Source: Psococerastis gibbosa (taxonomy: Eukaryota > Arthropoda > Insecta > Psocodea > Psocidae). From it: a stretch of DNA of 64,000 nucleotides. Under the pieces are notes generated by a model that was not told the DNA's origin, made no database searches, and was given only the letters and a program-made list of their open reading frames with translations. A program made the translations under genes and the position numbers. Position 1 is the first letter of the stretch. Each line of letters starts with the position of its first letter. The stretch is taken from the NCBI GenBank assembly GCA_963971405.1, contig OZ020484.1, positions 27,054,770 through 27,118,769 of the forward strand. Reading direction: 5' to 3'. Positions 1 to 13,200 of the stretch are shown here, piece after piece.

Positions 1-52
1 TACATATGATGAAAACCGAGGTTTCAACTTGGGGAGTCCGATACTTACTTAC

Positions 53-330
53 TTAACGTGTCCAGGCGGAACACGTTTTATGGGTTGTCCAGTAGGTAGC
101 GGCCTGGATGGCCTTGTTGTTAGCTTCTGCTAGGTCAGCAGCTGTGTAAGGTGAAGGCAGCAGTCGGCATACCAGCATGTGTGCCGCGTCTTGGGTCTCT
201 CTGCATTCGCATGCCGTGTCGTTTTCAGCGATGAAGCCCCATCTGGCAGTGGTGGTTTTTCAGAGAGGAGCACCAGTTCTTAGTCGGTTGAGGGTGCGCC
301 AGATTGGGTATGGAAGATTGTGGCCCGCCA
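53..330 (-). mobile_element. 3' end of an I/Jockey-type non-LTR retrotransposon, decayed
   Basis: Read on the minus strand, a frame ending at the TAA at 53-55 contains the motif LNRLRTG, then a C-x-C...H...C segment (CECRETQDAAHMLVC) typical of the C-terminus of non-LTR ORF2 proteins. It is followed by a TAAG-repeat tail. One in-frame TGA interrupts it. It lies in the intron of N4BP2 that follows the DUF1771 exon. It is a 5'-truncated dead fragment, and the tail resembles that of the fuller element ending at 34465. Confidence 0.7.
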
Positions 331-474
331 TCAGTTCTTCTTTTGGCTCAATCACTTGGGGGTGGAACCGCTTCCGATGTGCGGTATCCACACCCCTGTT
401 TAAGAATACCTACCAATTATGGAACAATTGATTGTTATGTTCATTGCTCCCATAACATTAGAAGAAAGACTTAC

Positions 475-3400
475 CATTGCAAAATAACTTGCAGCGACGG
501 AATGATTCTTCTTCTGATTAGCTTCTTGTCCTTGAGCACGATAAAATTGGCGACGCTCAAACAAATTCTGAATTTCAAGTCTGAAGGCAGATGGATCAAT
601 AACCAGTACGTCTGAGGCGCGGCGGTTCTTGGAAGTCTCACTGACCACCACGATCGGCTTCTCTCCCCCTGGCACCTGAAATTTAGGATTCTTCCGTCTA
701 TACCAAACATCCATTTGTATCGTCAGTCTAAGTCACACGCTCGATGACTAATAAACTCTGGACAAAGAAACCCTAGAGTGCGAAGAAGATAAGAAAACAG
801 CAGCTGAGTCACTTCCCTGTGTGAGCCTGTGTGTTTGGCAACAACTCTGAAGGTAATAATGATAAATTTTATGTCAGAAAAAAAGCACGTACTCAAAGCA
901 GTGAAGACTCAGTACAAGATTCTGAACAGTTTAGCGAGGCCAATTATTCTCATGGTGGTGAGGTTTACATAAATATTCTCCCATATTGTATTTTGTATAT
1001 TAATTGTACATACAGTATACAATAAGTACTTGCATTTGACTCTTTATTGGGTTTTGATAAGCATGTTTAATTTTTCTGAATGATTGTCCACAAACAATTA
1101 GGTAGTACAGACGCACAGTGGATCATATACAGGCTCCTCGTTGATGCAATTAAAAGAATTTAGTCACTCTATCAACGATAATAAAATAAAGAATAGATCG
1201 CGCCTAACCATAAGCTAAGTATTACCGATAGCGGGCAAACGTAGGGGGAAATGTCAAAGGTAATGTGACCATGTTGTGGGGATGCAAGCCAGGTGGGTCA
1301 CGAGGCCATTCACAGCTCATCCAATGATGCAGCAAAATGTTGTGACTGAGATTAAGCTTGGAGGATCTCGCCTTAAGCTACAGTGAAAATAACGCTATTA
1401 AGAGTGCCCTGGACCCAAGGTCGTGCGCAGAACGTACTGCACCTTACTCTGTTGTAAACCCTGTCTGCTGGATTGTTCATTTGTTTTTCAATTGTCGCGA
1501 TTTTCTTTTTTTGTAACCCTACAAACTCGGTAATATTTCTATTGACCACATTTGACACTTCCCCCTACGTTTCACCTCTCTCTGTGTTCTTTACAAAGCG
1601 AGTTACATTTCAATAGTACATTATGAGGCTTCGGCGTGACCAGAGAAATATTTTTTATTAACCGAATTTCTCTCATATCCGAGTCTCTACTAACCAAGTT
1701 ATATTGCATATGGATATCTCTTCAAATCAACAAGCTATTGGCTTTACCTGAAACACATGTTGTCACCGGACCAGTTGGCATTTGTTCCCAAAGACGGTGT
1801 AAACTACCAACTTCTACGATCTTAAATTATTACTGTATTCACTCCTGCGACTTACTTGAGCATTTTTAATGTGGCATTGAGCATTGGAATCCGCAGAAGA
1901 AGCAGCCTGGGGAGGTCCGTAAACCTTAGTCAAGACTTCTAACGTTCGCCGGAGAGACCTGCCTTCATTGCGGTAGAACTGAATAAGCGTATCTTTTCCA
2001 ACACTCGGGTAAGCCTCTAAAAGCAGCTGACGCGCAAGTCTTGACGCTGCAGTTTCGTCTCCTCCACGCTTCCAGTCGACACCATTCATAGATTGCTGCT
2101 CCTTCATAGATATTGATCTCGCAATCTCCATATCCATGATCTCTTGCAAATTTGGCGGCTGCTCGCTTAGCTCTAAATCCTGCAGAGCTGTCGCCAAAAG
2201 TTCGTCTTCAGTAACTTGACTTTCGTAATTGACTATCATCTCAGCAACCTGCTGGTTTACAGTCTCCACCCATAGCCAGTAAAGCTGCCTTGCTAGGGAT
2301 TCAGGAACACTAATAATTGGAATGCATCCCTGAACTGAATCAGCAACATTAGCGGAGGGCGTCCCAAAGCGTTCTATTAATGATCGCAAGAATACTGGAT
2401 TGAGAGGCATAGGAACCGTATCTTCTTCAACATCTGAGTCGTCAGTTGGTAAAGAGATCAATTGAGGTTCCACGGGCACATCTTCGGGAGGAGGCTCTGG
2501 TTTCTCTTGAGCAGGCTCATCAAAATTTATCTCACCATTTCGCAGTTTCTTTATAAACAACACATTATCAGTGTAATGTTCAGCACCAATCTGAAAACTC
2601 TCTTCGATCTCTTTTTTAAGGAGAAGAGACAGCTCTGAAGCACCGCTTTTCTTGTCTTTCCGCCGCTTGATTGTTTTCTTTCCATCGGAAATCATCGATT
2701 CCAGCTTCGGATCTACTGGCACTTCCTGAGCATTGCCTGACAGTGAATCTTGAGATGGTGATTCGATGTCTTCAAATGTAAAGGTGGGGTCCAACAGAAT
2801 ATCCGCGACCCAGAGCTTATCACCTTGGCACTTTTCCAGAAGGTCAGCCAACACAGCGGCGGGTACTTCTGGGAACATTGGCATTAAGTCAATAAGGGCG
2901 TTTTCAACTACCTCGTCCACGGTACTCTCTTCAACGGTCATTGAACTTTTGTCAAACATTGCTACCTCGTTTTTACTTCGCACTGGAACTGGTACATCCG
3001 CTGAGTTTATCATCCTTGGCTTACATTCAAGAATTATGGCTTGTTCTCCATTTTCCTTCCATAGTTGAAAATCAGCCGGCCTCACAAAGGTTTGCTTATC
3101 TATATTTTTACAATTAGTAGATCTCAGCGGTTGAGGAGTTTCCGGAGGTGGCAACTTATCCCAAGATCCTGTGAAAGGTATCGAAGCCCAACTGAGATCA
3201 AAAACTTTTAGAATACCCACGGGAGATTTTTCCTTTCCCTCGGGGATTGAGCATATTTCAGGTGGCGACGCCATATTGCTTAGGACTTCTTCAATAGTTT
3301 CTAGCTTACATGGCTTAAGTTTGGTAACGCCATGTTCAACAACATTATCGTCAACTTCAGGTATGCACGGCAATGGGATCTGTTCAAGGTCCGGACTTTT

Positions 3401-6400
3401 GCTGCTCTTTGCCTTTAAATGTTCACCTTTCACGGGTATTTCGGGTTTCACTGGTTTCACCGTGGGCTTGGGAGGCGTAGGGGGGCTATCTTCCTGTGCA
3501 GACCGCCGTTGACGTAGAATTTCCAATAGGGAATCGTTAATATCAACAATAGCCAAAGCAGTTTGCTGCACAATGGAATGATTCCTATTTTCGGCTTCTG
3601 TACCTGACGTGTCTCCACCCTCCCCCACTTGTTCGCGGCTACTATGCGACTGTAAAGTTGAGAGCTCTGTTTTCGGTTCCTCGGAGCTAGATGATGATCC
3701 TGTGGGTGTAGGTGGTCGTTCAAGATCAAGGAGACTCAGTTCATCCATACTTGATCCAGCAGGTGTGCTCAACTAGAATAGAAGTCAGGGTAAAAAACGT
3801 TGCATTTACAAGTATACTTTTTTAGAGCATTCACGAACGTAGACCTAATGATTAGTATGGGGATGCACCGCACTAATCACAGCGAGGCGCCATGTTTGAT
3901 TTCCTATACGCCAGTTGCACTCATGCTCTTCAAATATTATTCTATTGTAGTAAAATTGTAGTATTTCTCTTGCCACATAATAAACGTTGCCCAAGCCAAT
4001 AATTGTTTGAGTGTGTAATACGTTCAGATTTAAAAATAAACGATGGAAACATTTCTTCCATGGAATAATTTATTCGAGTGTGTTCAGGGGAAATCAGAAA
4101 TTAATATTTATCGAAGTGTTAAGCCGGTGGCATAGCCCAGCGGTGGAAAGATTTACTCCATCCGAAGGCCAGAAGGGACAGAATTCCCCAGCAAGTCATA
4201 AGGATGGTCGATGCCACTCTAAATCATGACTTTGACAATGTTGTAGATTTAAAAAAGGTCATGGGATATTTTGTAAATTGGAGAGCCAGTATTACTAGGG
4301 AACGCGACGTGGGCTGTCAGTTGCATTGACTGATTCAGGTATATGCAAAGATAAATAAATAGATACGACACCTGATAGTCGATGATTGATAGTTCTTCTT
4401 GACTAGACGTCACCAACGCCGACATCTTGCCTGATGGTCTTCCACCAACAGCGCCATCGCTCTTCGCCTCCTCTTCATCATCCCATTCATCTTCTCCGTC
4501 AATAAATCGCCCGACGCAGTCATCCAAATATCTCCTAATGGGCTCTTCCTCGCTATCTGAATCGCACTCGCTGGTTTCGGATACATTGGACGAGCTCATG
4601 GTATCTGGCTCAACAGAATCGGTGGGGGAATTTCGATGAAGACCGAGATAGTCTGGAGCAGCGGAAGCTTGAGGGGTCGGCCCAGGACCTTCTTCGGATA
4701 TGGCAGGAGGCACACTTGGCATTGGCAAAAGGGTTCCCTGCAGCTTTCGAATCCGGGACACAACCTATAGGAGTGAAGAAACTATTATAGTATCTACATG
4801 GCGTTCTAAGCCGCAACTGACAGGGTTGACACAATTGTTTAATACAACAATATTTTAGAAGAGCGCAGACAAAATATTTTAATAATGATCTCAGATTTAG
4901 ACATAAAATTAAAAGAACATTAATACGAGCAAAAATACCGACATAAGAAACAAAATATTAAAATATAAAAGCAGCCTAAATTCCCAACACAACCGAGGAG
5001 CATGAACTCAACATTACCATGGTAATATTTAGTATAACTAATTTTTTCCTCTTGTCTGGGTGAATTGATACATACTGTAAATATGCATAAGTAGAAATGG
5101 AAATGTAGGAATATAAAGTCCATAGTACTTTTAGGCGCGTTCCCCTGATCATTAGTAACGTGAGCTGGGTTTGAAGAACCAGTAGAATCCGGACTGATGG
5201 GCAGTGGATGATATGAAAGTGAACTTCCAACCGTTTCATCGACATCTTCAGTGGCGCTGCGTAGACTTCGAAGGTTGTACCTAGGAGGCTCCGTAGCGAG
5301 TGACTGGGTAGGGGGCTGTGCACTGAGATTTATACCTGGACGTTGTGTTGGGAGCTAGTGAGTAGAGTTGACTATAGACATCGCTGTCTGTCAAGCTCAT
5401 TTTCAAAATCTACACATAAGAATATCCTTTTATCCTAGCTAGAGGAAAAATTTCGGGTCTTAGTGGCCTTCGTAGAAGAACTAGAAGACACATAATTTAA
5501 ACTATTGGATAAATATTCTGATACTTTTCACAATGTTCCGAACAATTGAAATTTCATTAAAAATGGTAAGGTCGTAAACTTCACTACCAAGAATTAGATT
5601 TAAAATTATAAAAATATCCTGACTAACCTCAAAAATTGGCACACCTGCGTCCAAAACCTTTTGGCGCGATTCTGGATCCATGGTTTTTCCATATTCTGCG
5701 AATAACTTATTTAATTCTTCTAGTTGCTGCTCCTGCGTAACATTTATGTCGACACCAGGCACTTGCCTTCTATCTTTCTTGGCCGGGCTAGCAGTTTGAC
5801 TAGTTAGTCCGTCGGGTCTCCTTTCTTTTTTGTTTGAACTTCCTTTCTTTCTCCGGGGCTTCTCTGGCTGCTCTAACACTGCATGCTGCCGATGTTGAGC
5901 AAGTGGTGAGTCGGTAAATCCTGTAACTTTCGGTGAGACATGAGCAGCCCCACAATGTTGGTATTTTAGTTGGAACAAGTTGAGCAGCTTGTCCCCGGTC
6001 CACCCAGGCTCATACCTGTCCAACATTTGCCGAATCTTTTCTCTTGGCACATTGTGCACATTTCTCCGCGCCAATTCAGCTTCTTTTGACTTCCAAGGCG
6101 TAACAGGCTCTAGAACCTCAATCAGATAGCCCTGCTGCACCGCCATTGTGACATAGGGACGCATTTCCCATGCCTGAGTGTGGGTATTATCAACTACTAT
6201 AGGATTTGTCGCACGTCTTAATGCCTCTGATACCCGCTTTTGATTCCAATTATGAGCCTGGGGCAGTTCGCTTGAATCGAACGCGTAAGTACCTCTTCCC
6301 ATCATTAGGAAATAATCGTCCGTACTTAATATATGTTGACTTGCATTGTTTTCGGTCACCATGCCTACAACGACTTGAGCTAAGTGCGTCTTACCAGATC

Positions 6401-8109
6401 CAGGAACTCCTCTCATTAGCACCATAACTTTCACATTATTCTGAACCAACTGCTGAATTCTAAGGATGACTGCACTAGTTTGCTTCACCTCAGGAAGTTC
6501 TCTGATCGAACTAGCTCTGGAACTTGGGCGTGAAGTGGGTCTAGAGCTGGACCGGGAACTAGCTGGCTTTTGCAGCTTGATTGCCTCCTTGCTCATAGGA
6601 GGTATCATTGTTAAAAGTCCCGGGCTCTGCGGCTTACTTTTATAATGCCGCTGCCATACTTGTCCCCCAGCTAATGAGTCACTGCTAACGTAAGCAGGGT
6701 GAGCTCGAAGTCCGTTTGGCATTGAGTGGGTACTGGAATCACTGAGTCGCCCACTTTGATTTTTATTTCCCTTTAATGTACTGGGTAGGCTTTTAGTCTT
6801 ATAGCGCGGTGATGGCTCCATGAGTGAATTTATGCGGCGACTTCTTCTTGATGTCGGCTGAGTTGACCCTCCCAATACTATCAACGCCTCTGTCGATTTC
6901 CCCACTACAATAATAATAAAAATTATTAATGTATATACTATGTTTATTATGGAGCTTGTTCTTTAAAGTAAGCTACCTTGAACAAAGTGAGTTTGCCTAA
7001 TTCACGCTTGGCAATCTAGCAGAAACGTTTCACAGTTAACGTTCCTCAGCATTCATAGATTTTAAATAGTTTTAGAAGGAAATAAATGGTTAATAATCAT
7101 GTTCGCATTAGCAATAATAGGCTATATTGATAATTAAAAGCGAGATAAATAATTACATAACCATTAGAGGAAAATTTAATGCATAAAAAGTGATTAAATC
7201 AAAATTTGAGTAGGCCCTACATGCAGGGCTGCCAGTTCCAGCAATGATCAAAATCGGACCCGGCTCAAAAGGTAACTTTATCTATGTGTGTTTTTTTAAA
7301 CTTTAAAGGACGGTAGTAATTTATATTTTTTATACAGAAAATACAAATGTTTTTTTTTTTTAAATTGAGTGACATTAAACATAAAATAGACCTAGGCCTA
7401 CTTTGGAATTATGTTATAATTGAAGAAATAATAATAGGTAGGTACTCTATAACCATATTCTGCAATCGTAGCCCACATTTTTTTCGTTGCATCAATTAAT
7501 TACTTAATTTAATTCTCTTTCGGAAACACGTCCAAAACCGGAAAATACAATACCAACAAATTTTCAACCGGACAAGACCAATGAAAACCTGGACTGTCCG
7601 GGTGAAAATCGGATATCTGGCACCCCTGCCTACTTGTTATTTACATCAATAAGGGGTCAAGGAGCTTATAACCTTCATTCACCCAGCCCTCCTCGGCCCT
7701 GTCTCTATCCTTGCATAATGTCTGACATTCCAGTTACACTTACATCTCACAATATGCAAGCCAATTTATTAATATCCTAAGCCTAAATTGTAGATAAAAC
7801 GAAAGTGCTTCAGGCTGTCTCTAAACCAGGCCATCTCACATTCTAACTGCTAACATATGGAAATCAACTTTAATACTGCAATTCATTGTATGATTAAGAG
7901 ATATACTTACAATCCCATTGGCATGTTTGAGCAACTGACTGAATCAAATCCAAATCAAAAGACTCCTGAAATAAATCTACAAGACGATGTATAACATTTT
8001 CTTTCTGTTTAGTGTCAACAACAGGGTGTAATTTCAAATTTTTCTTCCCTCTCTCACTTGTCATTCGAGGAGGCTCCTCTGTGCACTCACGTGGAAGCTT
8101 CTGTGACAT
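475..8109 (-). CDS. N4BP2: NEDD4-binding protein 2 (N4BP2) homologue, five exons, 3' end beyond the window
   Basis: Exons in transcript order are 8109-7911, 6904-5628, 4764-4372, 3772-1856 and 675-475. All have GT/AG borders and compatible phases, giving about 1,329 residues so far. Exon 1 opens with MSQKLPRE and carries a CUE-like helix segment that runs across the first junction. Residues about 232-239 are a P-loop (GVPGSGKT), followed by STDDYF and VVDNTHTQAWEM, which mark the polynucleotide-kinase-like fold of the N4BP2 family. A second CUE-like stretch (LIDLMPMFPEVPAAVL) lies in exon 4. The last exon seen begins the DUF1771 segment (FERRQFYRAQGQEAN). The Smr nuclease domain expected next must lie left of position 1. 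Family members bind ubiquitin or Nedd4 ligases; the Smr domain nicks nucleic acid. Introns hold an inverted-repeat MITE, a Penelope-type repeat and a hAT MITE. The start is the first ATG of the CUE exon. Identity is firm; exact splice sites are inferred. Confidence 0.87.
1237..1572. repeat. Inverted-repeat MITE-like element in an N4BP2 intron
   Basis: A 22-bp sequence around CGTAGGGGGAAATGTCAAA (1237-1258) recurs inverted, with one mismatch, at 1551-1572. The similarity continues a few bases inward (GTGACC/GGTCAC-like). The roughly 290-bp interior has no convincing coding potential. Target duplications were not identified. Confidence 0.5.
4124..4205 (+). repeat. Possible degenerate tRNA-derived SINE head
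   Basis: The sequence TGGCATAGCCCAGCGG resembles an RNA polymerase III A box. The expected B box is not recognisable, only a weak match near AGAATTCCCC. It lies in the N4BP2 intron between exons 3 and 4. Confidence 0.2.
5173..5303 (-). repeat. Penelope-type terminal repeat fragment, copy 1
   Basis: This 131-bp block recurs at 20970-21101 at roughly 90 percent identity and in the same orientation. On the minus strand it contains CTGAAGATG...GAAACGG (5231-5251), the degenerate hammerhead-like core often seen at the ends of Penelope-like retroelements. It lies in an N4BP2 intron. No reverse transcriptase is attached. Confidence 0.5.
7224..7628. mobile_element. hAT-type non-autonomous transposon (MITE), 405 bp
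   Basis: The ends CAGGGCTGCCAG and CTGGCACCCCTG form short terminal inverted repeats beginning CAGGG, as in hAT elements. The flanks are CCTACATG (7216-7223) and CCTACTTG (7629-7636), an 8-bp target duplication with one mismatch, the hAT length. The interior is AT-rich and non-coding. It sits in the first intron of N4BP2. Confidence 0.7.
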
Positions 8110-10270
8110 TGTTAATCAGTCACAATCAACATTACCACTATAAAATAAGGTTTAAATTAAATTTATAAAAAGAAATAAAACTATGACAGCTCCATTTTTA
8201 TTTCAAAACATCGATCTTTGCCGCACAAGCAGAAGAAACTTGGTGCAACTTAGATTGTTTGCTGCACTGCACAGCTGCTGCTCTGCTTTGTGCCCATCGT
8301 GGACTTTGAGAGACCATTATGAATATAGTGGCTAGTGGGCATGCATAAGATTAGTACGCTATTTGGATGGGTAAGGAGGGTACACAAGCTAAGTATTGAG
8401 TTTTGATAGGGTTCTTGGTATGCTGTAATGTTCAACTTCGATATTTTTATGTTGGTAATTCTCTCTGATAGTTGGCTTATGATGGTTAACGGGTGTCCTG
8501 TAAATTGTAAGTGATATTATGGCTCCTGCCCTCCTAGTTAATTTACTTTCTATGTTAGTGCTTACTTCAGCGGTCAGCCTCAGCGCAGTTGCCAAATTAC
8601 TCAGTTCATTTTGTTGTTTAGGTTTTAATTTTTTTCATCTAAAACAATTAAAAATGCGTAGGTAAGAACTACTACGAGTCTTAATAGGTAAATAAGTGTA
8701 ATTAATATTGGTATACAACCAAATTCAAATGCTCGCATAGTTTTTTGAACATAATTAGGCTTAGCCGAACATGCGTCGGATGCAAACTTGAAGTTGTAAA
8801 AGAACACTTCCTATTGTCAAATTCGCATTTACTGTAAAAGTACTGAAAGAAATAGAATATTATTTATTGATTGAACATTTGCTTGACTTAAGCAAACAGA
8901 GACTGTCTTTAAGTTGTTTCGTGCCAGGACTGTGCCTTCAGCCTTTGCTGCCAGCATAAGGAAAGATTCTAGGTCTAATGCTGCAACAGATTATGCAGGT
9001 ATTGCCAAGGAGGTGGAGAACGCAGAGGGGAATTTTAGCCCGGAATAGCCACTCCCCAGACTTTAAATTCAAATTGCGATGCCAACATAATAAAAAATGC
9101 AACTTTCAGCACAGGATTGATTTTATTGCATTGTAGTATGCCTATAGGCCTAATATATACCAGTTATAACTAACAACGTAAAATATAATGTAATGTAGCG
9201 CTTCTACAGTAATGACAGTCCCTCTCAGTCTCATGGGGACGTGGACCAATCACTACGAGCTAAAGTGTTCAAGTGTTTTGTCTTTACATCCTCCACCTTG
9301 GGCCAGAGCTGAATATATTTTATTAACTTACTTATTCACGTTAGTAATCACTTGTGAAATCCAGTTATTGGCCATGGCTTATGAAGCATTGTGTATTCAT
9401 AAATCATGTTGATTCTTGACATGTAGCGACCAAGTCTAGAGAGAACAATGTACCTTGTGCACTCTGTGTAATAATATGATCAATAATTGGCAAGACCCTG
9501 TCAAACATTGGAGGTTATTGAAAATCGACGATTCGTGGACAGATGATTCCACACACGAATCAAATCTAAGTTTGCTGTATCAAATGATAAAACGACGGAT
9601 GATAAAATGCCAAACCATAATATTATGGTACATTGTGTGCATCGTTATAGTATCATAAAGTCCGTTTAGGATGAAAATTAAGTATATAAGTACTTCATTA
9701 TTAATTATACGTATTGCTACTAATTATTAATTATTATAATTACTTAATTATGTACATAAGCTTACCATAAGATGTATGATCAAAGTTATGGAATTCGGAT
9801 TATAAAAGCCTTTTTTTTCCTCATTTATGTACTAAAGGCGGATTTTACAATGCGGCCGATAAAGTACTCCATACAGTTCACCATATGCACGCGTACAGCC
9901 CCACTGTTTCCCTGGGCAGACCTCGGGCCCCCCTGATTTCCAAGTGATATTCTGTCTCGCGCCTCTGAAGTGGAGCACTTCGTAAAAAATTCAGCCATCT
10001 ATAATTTCCTACGGTGCTTTGCAGTTATGGCTAACTTAATAATATATTGAAGGAAATATAACTGTCTTGTTCGTGAGTAACCCGCGGTTGATTTTCTCTT
10101 AAAGTAAATGGGCTACAGAGGGAAGACACATACAGTGTTGTGTTTCCTATTTATGTTTTTCTTACTAAATTATAACTAATAATAAAATATGTTAAAGTTA
10201 CTGTTTCTGCCCTAGGAAGTAAGCTACAGACCTTGCAAGAGTTGAACTGATATTATAGTTATTCATTATA
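8110..10270. other. Intergenic region between divergent N4BP2 and DCUN1D4
   Basis: This 2.2-kb AT-rich interval should contain both promoters. No TATA box or conserved motif stands out. Positions about 8305-8420 are a diverged inverted copy of sequence found at 25425-25505 inside a MITE. No reading frame here looks like a conserved protein. Confidence 0.5.
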
Positions 10271-13200
10271 ATGCCACGATCTTCAAAACGAAGATATAAC
10301 AACACTATGACTCCAGAAGAAGATGATAGAATAGGTAGTAAGCGACTGAGAAATAGCAGGTATGGTTTTTTCTATTCATTCTGTTAGCTTTGTATATTTT
10401 ATTTTCATAAAATTCAATGCAGCCTAAATCCTGGAGCCTAGAATTTCAGTTCTACCGCTATTATTACAGTTAAAATAGATATATGTAATATCAAATAAGA
10501 TAGTACTGAAAGAACATTGCTTTATAAACATATATGATTGTGTAACAATAATCGGAAAAGTAATGGGTACGGTAAGCCATATGTTGAAATACAGAAAAAG
10601 ACCACATGCATTATTAAAACATAAAAAAGTACATTTTTTTAACTTATTGGCTCGAGTAGAGTTTTGGGCTGCGAAATAGTAGATTATTTCACTATATCTT
10701 GCTACTTTGCCTCCAATACCCAATACATTATTTATTATTTGGCCATAGTGCTACGTAAATAATATTTTGTAAACTTTCGCTTTGGAATACTTCTCTCTGT
10801 TGAAGCGACAGAAATTTTTTTAATTTTTGGATTAAAATTTGTTCTAAAACAGCAGTTTTTCATTTTTCTTTTTCGCCAGTTAGGGCCCCGCTTGCATACC
10901 GGGGGTCCGGGGGGCCTTTCGCATTGCGTAACCTGCTTACCGGTTGATACGCCACTGCCTATGGCCTACGGTCCCATACGGAAATCTTCCTGTGGCAATT
11001 TATCTTCATGAAATGTTTAATAATACTCCTATGATATTGATTGGTGATTGGTGATTTTTTCACAAAGGGGTGCAGAAAGTTACAGGCAGCGGTCGTAAAC
11101 TCACTATATCTTCACACATATATATTCCCTTTCTCCACAAGACCCGAAAGCTGAGTTGTCTGATTTGCTTCTCCTGAAGACTATTTGTTTGGCTGGTGGA
11201 CCCAAGTCTTGAAGACCCTAGAAGATTTGCAGTGGTCGAAGTAAAGTACCGCAGAATTATTATCTGGTTACACCCCTTCCGTTCGCCAATGCAGCGTTTT
11301 GAATGAATTTGTTTCAGTTAGTCCTTGACTTCCGTAAGTTCATGGCCTCGATTATATAATTCGTTCCACTGTTAGCTACGTCATAGATATAAAGTTACCA
11401 GCTGACCTTTAGGATTGTACCTGCAAACTTTGCTGACCCTGGCCATGTTACCAGTAATTTACTGGCCTGACATTCAAAGTTTCGTAATACACATAAAGAA
11501 AATGATAACATTTTTCTTAAGATAAGCAATGCACGCTCAGAATGAGTTGAGAGCTGACGAGGGAGGCCGAAGCCACTGCCACAGTGTTATTGCAAAGATT
11601 TCGAGATATTAACTCCTTCTGCTTGAAGTTATGTATTTTAGTGTGAAAAATCATGTTTTGAATCTTTGAGGTACATTATACTAAATTTGTAATGCAGAGT
11701 TTCTCCCTAAATTTATGAGAATTCTTTACACTACGACTGAAATTAGCGGAATTTCGGTCATGATTTCATGAATCATTTTTTTTTTTTTTGCTGCATGTTG
11801 TAGTTTTATAGGTAAACTACGCTGCTTTGAGCCAAACGTCATAACAAAAAAATGAGGGTAAGTTGACTGAGCCATGGTGTGCTAGTGCTATCTTACAAAT
11901 GAAACATACCAAAGCTCTATCGCATGTATCACTTGCACAGTATGCCTCATTCAAATCCCACTGATTTGGCGTATGACTCAACTCATCGTAGTTTTACAAT
12001 AGTATGCGTGTTTGCTTAGTTGAAGGTAGTCGTCACTTAAAAGTAGAAGATTTATGTCCCCTGTCGTCCTTTTCCCTGTTAGGTTCCTTCCCTTGTATCT
12101 GTCAAGGGTCTATTACAATCGGTATTACGAGACAATGTTTTTATCACGCTTGCGGGTTTCCTTCTGCATTTTCAGTTTATACGGAGTACAGGGCTATGTT
12201 ATCCAATCAGTCCATCAATTCTCCAGCTGCTGTGTCATTGGGACTACTCATAAGTTGTACATGAGAGGTACTAGCATAAAGCGCCGGGCAGGATTGATGC
12301 GTCGTCCAGGGAAATCAGCCTTGGCTCAATTGAAGTGGTAGTCTGTTATGATGTATTGACTGTTACGCTGGCAAATGACGTGTCCAAATAATTGAAGCCA
12401 GCCTAGCCTAGGGAGATAATTTGAACCATTTAAATACGGTACCTCCGCGAGTTGGGAGTTGGTACAATGTAGATGATAGAGCGTCGTACAAAACCGAGAT
12501 GACTGGAGGGGTGTTGTTAAACAGGCCAAAGTCTATCCAGGACTGTACAGCCAGAAGAAGAAGGAAGATTAAATTTGGTATTAAAAAACTAACCCGCTCC
12601 AAACGACATTCAACTGTTTTGTCCTATTGGGCCTAAAAGGGGCCCCCACAAGGATTAGTTTATTCAATAATGAATCAACAATTAATATCTCGCCAAACAA
12701 TTTGTGAAATACTTCTAATTCCCCTTTCATTCCCGTAAGTAAATTAATATTCAATGTGGACTATTTCGGATAATTTACACCTAATACAGGGAAGGCTGTT
12801 AACGTAAAACATGTTGGTGCTATGGCTGCAGGACCTTAGAGACTAGACTTGAGATCATAACATTGAAATCCAATATTTGTGCTTGACCCTACGACCATGG
12901 TCAATTTGTCTTTTTTTCGCCATCCTAGAACAAGAATGAAAGCTTAGTAATTATGTGGTATCTTTCTAAGTGATGTTTCAACTTCTCTAATAAGTTGTTA
13001 TTGTGTCCTTAACTTGTAGTACTGTGTATTACTATAAGACTGTGTGCACTGATGTATAATATTATATTATAAAGCGCGACGCAGGTGTCCTCTGTATGTT
13101 TGAGAAAAAATTAATCTAAAAATAGCTAGTGTTGGCTCGATCGAGAGCACTGGGGCAGTTATGTCAGAATCCGACGGTAACTCGTCGTCCGGCATCACAA

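Noticed and set aside
2766..3512. Plus-strand open frames of 100 and 113 codons
   Set aside because: They are antisense shadows of the large N4BP2 exon with no domain of their own.
8250..8595. Short minus-strand frames
   Set aside because: They overlap a MITE-derived block shared with 25425-25505, and no protein family is recognisable.
12004..12530. Overlapping frames of 64-95 codons on both strands
   Set aside because: Only a faint RTE-like LFGHV phrase; too weak to call an element.
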